Origin: Pleurostoma richardsiae
Lineage: Eukaryota > Ascomycota > Sordariomycetes > Calosphaeriales > Pleurostomataceae
Assembly: GCA_030052745.1 (NCBI GenBank)
Contig: JANBVO010000013.1
Span: forward strand, 682,001-746,000
Length of the DNA stretch: 64,000 nt
Direction: 5' to 3'
This document shows positions 10,461 through 19,575 of the stretch, in pieces (the first letter of the stretch is position 1; every line of letters begins with the position of its first letter). The notes under the pieces are model-generated. The model saw only the letters and a list, made by a program, of their open reading frames with translations. It had not been told where the DNA came from and did no database searches. The translations under genes were made by a program, and so were the position numbers.

Positions 10461-11658
10461 GTTGCTCTTCGAGAAACAGTCTCGGCATCAAGTGGTTTGT
10501 CTGATGTTGTCGTGATTCTCAGAGAGGCCCAGGATACTTTCAGCTGCATAGATACGGGAGAGAATACTGAACGGCAGTGGCTTAAAGTCCGTAACAAGAC
10601 ATCTAGATGCTAGAAAATGGGGGATACGCTCTCTTGCGTAAGCGGTAGAGCCGCCGGCACGGTGAGGTCAAGGCGCTCGACTGCGACAGCTGCAGCGCAC
10701 TTCAGCTGCTCGTTTGGTCTCTGCACGCCAACCACGTGTGAGGACACAGATCCAAGCGCATCGGCAGAGAAGAAGCAGCAGCAGCGCGATCGGAGAAGAC
10801 GTCCGGAGGTCCTGGAGTTTGATGCCCGACTCCCGGGTCGGCCACACCATGAAGGCCTGCATTACCGAGATCACCTGCACGCCTCCCTGTTCTGTGCCCT
10901 GTCGGCCGAACCAGCTGCCTCCAAGAAACGCCCATTGTTTGCCGCTCGGGAGGAAGGATCGAACAAATGAGAGACATGCTGCTGCCACTTGCCGTCACTT
11001 ACATCGCCTGAGGCTACACGCGATCCGGACTTCTGGAGTTTGTAACTCCGGACATCAGCTTCGACGGACCAATCATGTCTATGAATGCCTCCGGACTCTG
11101 GAGTTTTCCAACTCCAACTCCGCCCCACTGGCTGCTCGATTGAAGCAAAGTCCCCTCTTATTGCATATTACAACGTCCTTCTCGTGATCGTTCTTGGACG
11201 TTGGTTATCGGTTGGCGGCAGACGGATAGCGGAGGGTTGGGACAAAGACTTGGGATCGTGATGGATCAAAGCGGAGCTGAATATCTGGCCCATTGGTTGT
11301 CGTGGTAAGAGATCACCAAGGTGAGCTACAGGAGCACATATCGTGATGCGACTCCAAGGATGCTTAGGGAAGAGAAGCAACATTAAACGCCTGGGCAGTT
11401 GCACGACTTTGAGTTGGATTGGCAGGTAGATATGTAGACCGAAGTCAAGAGTATCCGTTGATGCTCCTGTTGAATTGAGTGCAACTTCTAGCTCATACAA
11501 GTAGACTACGCAACAAAGATGGGGAGAAACAGATTGACGTGAAATGACCTCAACTCCTTTTCCGATATGATAACTTCAAGATCCGGGCTGCTACTGTTAG
11601 ACAGCCGAGTCATTCAATGCTGTAAGTGAAGAAGGGAAGGCTCTTCTCAGTTGTGCCG
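10461..11658. promoter_or_regulatory. Gene-free region with two palindromic cluster elements
   Basis: About 1.2 kb between the SDR start and the 3' end of the efflux pump. Short overlapping frames exist but none looks like a protein family. It contains the two inverted-repeat elements at 11035-11122. Their distance from the SDR start and the lack of a nearer gene raise the possibility that a cluster gene was lost here. Confidence 0.4.
11035..11122. promoter_or_regulatory. Two palindromic GGAGTT-N3/4-AACTCC elements
   Basis: First element: GGAGTT-TGT-AACTCC at 11035-11049, followed by G. Second: GGAGTT-TTCC-AACTCC at 11100-11115, followed at once by another AACTCCG at 11116-11122. The spacing matches the element at 17717-17731, upstream of the ketoreductase gene. 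The symmetric layout suits a dimeric Zn2Cys6 factor. Confidence 0.5.
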
Positions 11659-13582
11659 TTATGCAGATTGTACGTGGTCCTCTGTCCCTTCCGCGTCCTG
11701 TGGTTTCTTTTCTCTGATGTCGTCCCAGCCCATGAAGAAAGCAAAGAAGAAAGACGGGGTGGCGATACCGGCGCAGAAATACCAGACTCTGTCGAGGCTC
11801 TTTGCATAAGCCAGGAGAACACCCCCGAGCGAGGCCGCAGGCACCACGTCCCTGATTCTCGTGGAGCCAGCAGCGATGACCAGAGAGGCGTCCACACCGG
11901 GTGCATAATGCGGGATAAGCTCGACAAGACTGTTGGTGAAGATGGTCTGCGACAAGACAATCATCACTGCGGCACTGAAGTTCTGTAGGAAGACCAGGAT
12001 TGACATGGCTGCCGGGATCTGGTCCTTGGGCAAGCTGTTCTGGACGGCTAGAAACGGCTACATTGATGACGTTAATTGGCGAATCCCTCGTGATTTGAGA
12101 TAAGATAGAACCGAGGAAGACTCACAACTGCTGTGGCAAGGCCACGACCGGCACCGAAGAGAATTTGGTAGCCGACCCATTGGCCCGTGGGCGTGTGAAC
12201 CAGAAGGAGGCCAAGCAGTCCGCACCCGACGGCATTGAGGACCGACCCAGCGATCATGAACGGCGTACAGTAACCTAGTTTCTGGACTGCAAGAGAGAGG
12301 AGTTAGGATGCATTCACGTTTTGAGGTATGCACACACGCTGCTGGGTGACGTACTCATGCCTCCACTGATGACGCCGAAGACCATCTGGGCCACGATATT
12401 CGCCAACACATCGACGCCGCTCTTGAAGGGAGAATGGGCAAGGACGGCTTGGAAGTACAGGGGCAAATAATATGCCGTAACAAAGATTGTGCCTGCCAGG
12501 AACGTGCCGCAAATGCATGAGATCCAAACGACGCGCTTCCTCATCATGGACATCGGCACCATGGCAGTCTCTCCAGCATACCAGTCCCAGACCAGCCATA
12601 GGATGAAGGTCAGACCTGCTCCGACGAAAAGGCCGATGACCTGTGAACTGTGCCACGTGTACTGGTTGCCGCCGTACTGCAGAGCCAGGAAGAACATGAT
12701 GGCAGCTGGGGCGAAAAGGACGAAGCCTGGGAGGTCGAAGCTCATGATGGCGTTGTCGAACACGCTATGGAGGCTCGGCTTCTCTAGGTGGTCGGGGACG
12801 TAGATGAAGATGAGTGCGGCAGCTACGACACCACCAATAGGAAGATTGATGTAGAAGCCTAGAGAAGAAAATCAGTACGCCCGCCCCCAAGCATACAAAC
12901 AAGCTGTGAGTTCTTACACCACCGCCAAGTAACGTATTCTGTGAAGGCCCCGCCGATGAGAGGCCCAGCCGCGATCCCCAGCTGGCCGATACCCATGAGA
13001 ATGCCCATGAGCGCTGGTTGTTTAGCAGGAGGAACGCAGGAGTTTAGTATGATCAGAGCTCCGTTCAGGAGACCAGATCCTCCCATACCGGCGACCGCCC
13101 TGCCGACAATCAACATCTTGGAAGAGTGAGCCGCACCGCAGATAACAGATCCGACTTCGAAGAGGACGAGGCATCCGAGGAAGAACCACTTGGAGGATAG
13201 GCGAGTGTAGATCTTCCCCGTCATAGGCTGCAATGCTGCGCAGGCAAGTTGGTAGGCGCTACCGTACCAGCCCACGTCGAGGAGGGAGTGGAACTCGTCT
13301 GTGATATATGGGATCGCCTGCTCACGGTCGGGTAGTGGTTAGTTGGGCGAACAATTTTCGCACCCGGAGCAAGAAGAGGGCACGTACCGTCGCGAGAATG
13401 GTATTGTCCAGCATGATCAGAAAGTAGACCAGGGTTAGGGCGCTCAAGACTAGCACCAGCCTGATGCCACCGATGTATTCCTGCTTATCTGGAGTTGCTG
13501 AATGCCCGTCTTGCCCAAAGCCATCCTTGTGCTCAAGGTTATTGGGGCTCTCAGGCGCCTTCGTCTCTTCAGCTGACGACAT
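11659..13582 (-). CDS. MFS efflux transporter (DHA2-type, 14-TM)
   Basis: Predicted drug:H+ antiporter that exports the cluster product. Five exons on the minus strand close in frame: 13582-13388, 13317-12918, 12858-12355, 12286-12126 and 12057-11659 (introns of 59-70 bp), giving 552 aa, normal for 14-TM DHA2 pumps. After a charged N-terminal tail come [24 protein letters not shown] (TM1 with the LDNTI motif of this family), [33 protein letters not shown] and [13 protein letters not shown] across intron 2. This last block is the classic DHA2 TM5-6 signature. Homologues sit in many polyketide clusters. It is placed between the SDR and the FAD monooxygenase. One CGGAGTA lies at 14149-14155, about 570 bp upstream. 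The exported compound is inferred from context. Confidence 0.9.
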
Positions 13583-14366
13583 GTTGACTTATGTCGAGGC
13601 CTTGAAATACTGCTTGCAGGAGAGAAGAGGACCCGAGTGATGCAGAGAAGACGTGCGGGCCGGGGAACGGGAAACAGCGCTTGGGATGTAGACAACACGT
13701 AGTCAAGACGAGGACGAAGTGGAGGAAACGAAAAGAAAAACAAAAAGAGCGACTGGGAGAGAAGAAGATATGGAAATTAACAGGCGCACAAGTTGCCGAA
13801 GCATGTTACCACAAGGTGGTCTCTTAGGCAGGACAAAGAGTGCTGGTTATTCAATTACCGAGTATATACCAATCGCGGGTTAGCAGGGGATCTGAACATC
13901 GAAAAGGGGAGAGGCGTGGATCGTGAACGCGGGATGGAACTTTCTGCGCCACAACAACGGAACCAAGATCGTAGGCACGACAAGTGCCGGGCGATCAAAT
14001 GGCCCAGCGCCTTTCCAGCATGTTGGTTCATATTGGAGTGTTTAGTAATGATTGGATTAGTTCGGATGGATAATTGAACCGCACCGCGTGTCCTTCGCGC
14101 CGAACAGACCCTTTCTCGCGCGACACGACGTTGCTATCTACCCTCCTGCGGAGTATCATGGAAAACACCTATCTTGGATTCATCATGGACGACCAGTGGC
14201 AGACACCAATGAGTGGAGACGACGAATATATATTAAGGGCTGATAGGCACGGGTCCTGAGAGGCTTGTATATACCAGAACTTAGACCGTGAGGGGTCTCA
14301 TCACATACAGATATCACCTCGAGTTGAAGGAGTATCTAGGTCTGCGGTGAGCCGATTAGTAGGTGG
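13583..14366. promoter_or_regulatory. Promoter region of the efflux pump
   Basis: About 780 bp between the pump start and the 3' end of the FAD monooxygenase. It carries one CGGAGTA at 14149-14155. Short open frames here show no recognisable protein. Confidence 0.4.
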
Positions 14367-15749
14367 TCAATCGGATCGCTCGGATCTCTTTTCGAACAGC
14401 TCCATTGCCTCTGCCACCATTTTCTCTGTGTCATAATCCCAAATGCGATGGCACCGCTTCGCAAACTCCTCCCCGAATCGTCCAGCATCTCTGCCCACAA
14501 CAGGATCTTGCCATTCATACATGTGGCCCACTTGCCGACTGGTTTGAACCAGCCATTGTGAGCGCTCATATCGCACGTCGTTGTATACCGCCAGGGCGTC
14601 GACGACCCTTCGCGGCGAGCGTTCGGCTGGCACACCCTCACCTGCGACCTTTGCAAGTAGCTCGGCTAGGGCGAGTGCATCTTCGATGCCGCATCCAGCT
14701 CCCGCACCGTGGTGTGGGGCAGCAGCATGTGCAGCGTCACCGACGAGACACAGACGGCCCTTTGCATAGCTCGGCGGAGGGTGATCGTACGTGTCGAAGA
14801 TGGCCCACTTATCTAGCTGTTGAGGAAGCAAGGAGATGATGGTCCTCACATCAGGCCCAAACGCTTCATACGCGGCGATGGCCTCGCTCCTATCTGCCGG
14901 CATAACAATTTTGCCCTCGTCGAGCCCGCCGCTCCAGGGCCCGGGGTCCGTGACGAAAGTCACAACATTTAGCATCTTGCCTTCGGCGACTGGGAATGTG
15001 AGCGAATGCCCGTCGGGGCCGAGGTACATGATGCGTGTCCTCGTCTTGCGCTCCCCCAGAGCGGCACGGGCCTGGTCCATCGGGATCAGACCGCGGAAGG
15101 CAAATTTATGGGTGTACTCGGCGGGGAATCCAGCGCCGAACATGATCTGTCGTAGCTGCGACTTGATACCATCGCATCCAATAACTGCATAGGCGTCAAT
15201 AGATCCCCCTTAGTCTACAGGCGCGTTCTACTCACCGACGTCGGCCTGTGCCGTAGATCCATTGTGGAAATTTAGGGTTACCCTGCCGTTGTCGTCATTC
15301 ACTGACTCAACGCGCTGTCCGAATCTCAAAGACTCGGCCGGGAGGAGCTCAAGAAGTCCCGCGAGGAAATCGGATCTACGGCATCCTTCGAAGCCCCTCT
15401 CTCCAAGATAGATCTTGAACATGACATCAGCCTCGTCGTCATCACCGTTTCCTGGTCGACTGCCGGACGAGAGCCCGTTGACGTATCGAAAGAAGTCATC
15501 TCCATTCTGGACTGCGATTTTCTTGAAGTGCGCGTGTATACGAGGGTCAAGGGCCTTCATCGCGCGTTCCGCATTGGCAGTGAAGCCGATCCCTGCCCCT
15601 AACTCACGGCTTGCGGAAGCCTGCTCATAGACGGTGAAGTTCACATTGCGGCGAAGCAGCCCAACAGCCAGACTCAACCCTGTAATGCCGCCTCCGATGA
15701 TGGCTACGTCGAATTGACTCTGCTGCGAATGAATGCCGTTGCTTGTCAT
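14367..15749 (-). CDS. FAD-dependent monooxygenase, salicylate-hydroxylase-like (AzaH/TropB/AfoD type)
   Basis: Predicted class A flavin monooxygenase. Relatives in azaphilone, tropolone and asperfuranone clusters hydroxylate and dearomatise the aldehyde made by the non-reducing PKS, which triggers pyran ring closure. Two exons, 15749-15236 and 15184-14367 (51-bp GTGAGT..CAG intron), give 443 aa. The start is the ATG of MTSNGIHS; the frame extends upstream without a further ATG. Visible are the FAD motif VAIIGGGITGLSLAVGLLRR, the DVVIGCDGIKS motif assembled across the intron, and CLVGDAAHAAAPHHGAGAG for FAD ribityl binding. It is divergent from the acyltransferase gene over a 446-bp promoter with a paired cluster motif. 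Function by analogy with AzaH is strong for reaction type but not proven for substrate. Confidence 0.9.
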
Positions 15750-16195
15750 TTTTTTGGATGATAACAGAAAGTTGAACAAATGATAAGATTATTCTACATC
15801 TGAGGTGGGTAACAGCTGGCAACTCTCTGGAGAGTTACATGACTGCGGCAGGGTTTTCTATCCCAGCAGTGCTGTCCGACTTACCCGAGATCCACGAAAG
15901 AATCTCGAAGAATAAGTGGCAGGATCAAAATGTGCGGCCGGAGTCAGCTTTTGATGACCCGGACATGGGGTTACGAAAGCTGGAAGGTGGTTCTATGCTC
16001 CCTGATGCTCCGTCTGACTTTATCTATCCTACCGGACTTCAGGAGTTCGGAGTATTTGGACAGGGTAAAAGTCTTCTCTACCGTGCTGGCATTATTTAGC
16101 ATTGGCCTCAGTGTCGTGAGAAATAGTCACACTGATTCTGAAAGGCGTAGGCAGAGAAGCACAGCAACCAGGTGGACTCGCGAACATCGACAAAA
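15750..16195. promoter_or_regulatory. Divergent promoter of FAD monooxygenase and acyltransferase
   Basis: A 446-bp bidirectional promoter. It contains the direct-repeat element at 16041-16054. Shared regulation of the two flanking genes is inferred from the divergent layout and this site. Confidence 0.5.
16041..16054 (+). promoter_or_regulatory. Direct-repeat cluster element (AGGAGTTCGGAGTA)
   Basis: Two abutting half-sites, AGGAGTT and CGGAGTA, about 140 bp before the acyltransferase ATG and about 290 bp before the monooxygenase ATG on the other strand. The arrangement matches the hydrolase element at 9016-9030 apart from one spacer base and the first base. Confidence 0.45.
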
Positions 16196-17578
16196 ATGGA
16201 AACCAACGCAAGTCGATTCCAAGATGTTATTGGTCAGTTCCCCCAGCTCAAGTCGTACAACCAAGGCTTGATGATCTGCGCCCTGGACGACGCTGTCCGC
16301 CAGGAGTCGGTAGTGACAGCACTGGAAGCCGCGATTTCACAGATCGTGGCGAAGATCCCATGGCTTGGTGAGCAAGTCATTCACGAGGCAGGAGATCAAG
16401 GAACCTCTGGTGGATTTACGACAACACCATGGCCTGAGGCCGCGGGGCCTGCCAAGTTGCTCTATGTCAGAGACTGCAGGCAGCTGGTCCCATCCTTTGA
16501 CGAGATAGTGCGAGCAGGAGGCCCTGTCTCGATGCTTGACGGCAGCATTCTATGCCCACTGCCAGGGTTTCCCCTCAGCTACGATGAAAGGAAAATAGGA
16601 CCTGCACCGGTTGTGGCCGTTCAAGTCAGCTTCATCAAGGGCGGCGTCATTATCAATTTCTCCAACCAGCATAACATGATGGATGCCAGTGGTGTTTTCG
16701 CTTTTGTCGCTTTGCTATCTATCGCCATGCAAGGAAATGAGATTCCTCAGAGTCTCGTTGACCAAGCGAATCTCGACCGCTCAAAGGTCATCCCACTGCT
16801 AGAAGGCGGGCAGCCTGTGCGCGACCACAGCCACCTCTTCATCAAACCGTCAGCGCGCCCAACAGGATCATCTCCGGGGTCTCCCGCGAGATGGGCCTTT
16901 TTTCGACTATCTAGAAGCGGAGTCGCGGAGATTGAATCAGCCGCGTCAGATACGTTGGATTTCGATCCAGCCGTGTCATACGTCTCCGCCAACGATGCTC
17001 TCTGTGCGTTCTACTGGAAGCGCCTGGCTGCGGTGCGCCTCGGAAACCGCAGCGTGGACCCGGCCGCAGTGTCCAAGTTCTCGCGTGCCATAGACGCAAG
17101 ATCTGCCGTTGGTGTACCGTCCGGATACATGGGCCAGATGGTGTACCACGCGGCCACTCGTTTCACGTACGGGGAGCTTCTCACAGACGAAGATTTGACC
17201 CTGTCAGCGCTCGCATCGCGGATGCGTGCCGACCTCAACGAGTCCAACACCGAGTGGGCGGTACGAAGTTACGCCACGTTTTTGACTGGCGTGCCGGACA
17301 AGTCGAAACTGGTGTATGGCGGCGGGATCAACCCGGCCTTGGATATCGGCAGTTCGTCCATGTCTCAGGGGACGTCCGGGGCGCTGAATTTTGGAATCCT
17401 TGGGAAGCCGGCACTTCTGCGACGGGCTAATCTGACACCGGTTCCCGGGATTTTGTATTTCTACCCGCCAGAGCCGGACTCCGGCTGTTTGCCTGTGCTC
17501 GTGTGCTTGAGTGAGACAGACCTGGAAGGCCTCAAGGGAGACGAAGAATGGAGTCGGTATGCGGAGTTCATTGGTTGA
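16196..17578 (+). CDS. HxxxD-type acyltransferase (AzaD / trichothecene 3-O-acetyltransferase-like)
   Basis: Predicted acyl-CoA or acyl-ACP dependent O-acyltransferase of the BAHD-like fungal group (460 aa, single exon). In azaphilone pathways such an enzyme joins the chain made by the highly reducing PKS to a hydroxyl of the pyran core. The start is ATG 16196 (METNASRFQDV); the longer frame begins with GTG. The catalytic HxxxD is seen as NQHNMMDASG (His about 159, Asp about 163). The second family motif appears as ALNFGILGKP in place of the plant DFGWG. It lies between the divergent FAD monooxygenase and the ketoreductase, which fits an azaphilone core set. It could instead use acetyl-CoA; the acyl donor cannot be read from sequence. 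Confidence 0.88.
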   Translation: METNASRFQDVIGQFPQLKSYNQGLMICALDDAVRQESVVTALEAAISQIVAKIPWLGEQVIHEAGDQGTSGGFTTTPWPEAAGPAKLLYVRDCRQLVPSFDEIVRAGGPVSMLDGSILCPLPGFPLSYDERKIGPAPVVAVQVSFIKGGVIINFSNQHNMMDASGVFAFVALLSIAMQGNEIPQSLVDQANLDRSKVIPLLEGGQPVRDHSHLFIKPSARPTGSSPGSPARWAFFRLSRSGVAEIESAASDTLDFDPAVSYVSANDALCAFYWKRLAAVRLGNRSVDPAAVSKFSRAIDARSAVGVPSGYMGQMVYHAATRFTYGELLTDEDLTLSALASRMRADLNESNTEWAVRSYATFLTGVPDKSKLVYGGGINPALDIGSSSMSQGTSGALNFGILGKPALLRRANLTPVPGILYFYPPEPDSGCLPVLVCLSETDLEGLKGDEEWSRYAEFIG

Positions 17579-17893
17579 TAATCTTGGGTATACAGTCATG
17601 CAGTCGGCTATTCTGCTTACCCCATACCTGCTCTGATCACCTGTAGTTTTCTTTACGGCATTTCTGGACTTCAGTCATTTTGATGGTCCGGATTGTTGCA
17701 CAAAACTCCTCGACCCGGAGTTTCGAACTCCATCGTAAGATCTGACATTCTCTCCAGTGCGACGACAGCGGAAAATGCGACTGAAAAGACCCACGTAGTC
17801 CACGTCTGCCAGGGCCGTGTAGGGAATGCTCAGTGATATTCTTGTCTGGCCTCATAGACTTCGGCTGAGGGGCCGGTCAAATCGTGTCTCACA
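17579..17893. promoter_or_regulatory. Ketoreductase promoter with palindromic cluster element
   Basis: A 315-bp region that serves as the acyltransferase 3' end and the ketoreductase promoter. AACTCC lies at 17704-17709 and the palindrome GGAGTT-TCG-AACTCC at 17717-17731, about 165 bp before the ATG. The palindrome has the same 3-bp spacing as the one at 11035. Confidence 0.55.
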
Positions 17894-19229
17894 ATGGACT
17901 CTCCGCGTGTGCTTCTGACCGGTGCGTGCTGCATTTTTCAATCCCTCCCACCCCCACCAATTCCTCTCCTTTACGCTTATTATCTGGCGTGAGCATGGGT
18001 ACCTGATTCTTAACAGGAGGAAACGGCTTCATTGCTTCACACATTCTAGATGCTCTTTTGCAACGCACGTACGACAATCACTTGAATGCTCGAACGAACT
18101 CGCTCAATCGGCTAACATATTGTCAGGTTCTCCGTAACGGTGACGGTGAGGTCTGCGGACAAGGGATGGCAACTCCTGTCAGCATATCCAGATGCCACAC
18201 CAGCGAGGCTGGCCTTTAATGTAGTGGAGGACATTGTGCGCGATGGTGCATTCGATGAGGCAAGTACCGCCTACATATGTAGAGGTAGTGGGAAGTTGGC
18301 GATTAAGGCGCTGACGGAAACCCCAGGCTGTCGCGTCAGAACGATTTGACTACGTTATACACACGGCTTGTCCATATCATTTCAACATCACCAATCCAGT
18401 TGTCGACTTCATCGATCCGGCGGTCAAAGGCACAGTGGGAATTCTCAAGTCGGTGAAAGACCATGCACCCACAGTGACGCGTTTTGTGCTTCTGTCATCT
18501 TCTGCGACGATCCTCAATCCCTTCAACCACTCGAAGGTATATGACGAGAGCGTATTTGGCGAGACGACTTGGGAAGAGGCAATTAATCCTCGGCTATGCT
18601 ACCGTGCAGCAAAGGTACGACTGCGCTCATTTGCAAGTCTGAGCCCGCTTGCTTCGTGCTTGAAGGCGGCGTTGAGTGAGCTTCGGCTAACCAGTCCTGA
18701 ACAGATCTTTTCAGAGAAGGCAGCATTTGACTTCATGGACAGCTACAATCCTTCCTTTGACCTCGTCGTCCTGAATCCTCCTCTTGTGTTTGGGCCTGCG
18801 CCCCGGCACCTGAAATCCCTTGACTCTCTGAACACTTCCAACCAGCGTATTCGAGATTTAGTGCTGGGGAAGTTTCAGGAAGTGCTTCCCCCCACAGGGC
18901 CAGTTTATATATTTTGCGACGTGCGGGACGTTGCCGAGGCCCATGTCCAAGCTCTACAGACTCCCGAGGCCGGTGGGCAGAGGTTCTTCATTGTTGGTGG
19001 GTACTTCTCGAACAAAAAGATAGTTGATCTGATTCGGCAGTTGCGGCCCGACCTCTCGCACAGGCTCCCAGCCAAAGAGACTCAAGATGATATGCCTCAG
19101 GATGTGTACGGCTGGGATAACTCTAAGTCCCGCAAGGTTCTTAACTTGAGCTATAGGGACTTGGAGACATGCGTGAATGATGCTTTGCAGTCTTTCTCAA
19201 AAATTGAGGACATGCAAGTCTCAGACTAA
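17894..19229 (+). CDS. NAD(P)-dependent ketoreductase (dihydroflavonol reductase-like, AzaE type)
   Basis: Extended-SDR reductase, predicted to reduce a side-chain ketone of the released aldehyde, as AzaE does in azanigerone biosynthesis. Five exons close in frame: 17894-17921, 18017-18068, 18127-18259, 18327-18614 and 18705-19229, giving 341 aa. Splicing of exon 1 to 2 builds the cofactor motif VLLTGGNGFIASHILDALL. The active site is CYRAAK (Tyr-x-x-x-Lys) at the end of exon 4. DVRDVAEAHVQAL is also typical. Intron 3 is best read as GC-AG (AG|GCAAGT, 18260-18326), giving DEAVASERFDYVIHTA. A GT-AG alternative, 18264-18339, also keeps the frame. Intron 4 is 90 bp and open in frame, so it is easy to miss. 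Confidence 0.85.
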
Positions 19230-19575
19230 AAGAGTCGCGACAGTTAGAAAGTAGATATTCTATGTTACGCCTAACACAAGAAAATCAGTCTAAGCGAACA
19301 TGTTCGCCCGAGAGTCTCGATATCAGTCAGGTCTTCCATTGTACAATGCCCGTGCCATTAATCCAAGGCAAGCGGGGTAATGCAGTAAAGACACAAGGCT
19401 CCTGAGTTAAAATGCACCAGCCTCCTGACTCGACATACCTCACAGTCGGCACACATTCATCATTACCTGGGTGGGCTAGGCGGGTTTCAAACAACTGGAA
19501 TTTAGATCTATCTCTTAACGACAGCGGTAAGATCGAAACGTCAAATTTATGAAAGTGATTGCAGATAGAAATCGA
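19230..19575. other. Convergent intergenic region
   Basis: About 350 bp between the 3' ends of the ketoreductase and the non-reducing PKS. It presumably holds both transcript ends. No other feature was recognised. Confidence 0.4.

Noticed and set aside
15750-15779. Ten-residue N-terminal extension of the FAD monooxygenase
   Set aside because: The extended frame begins with TTG, not ATG; the first ATG is at 15749.
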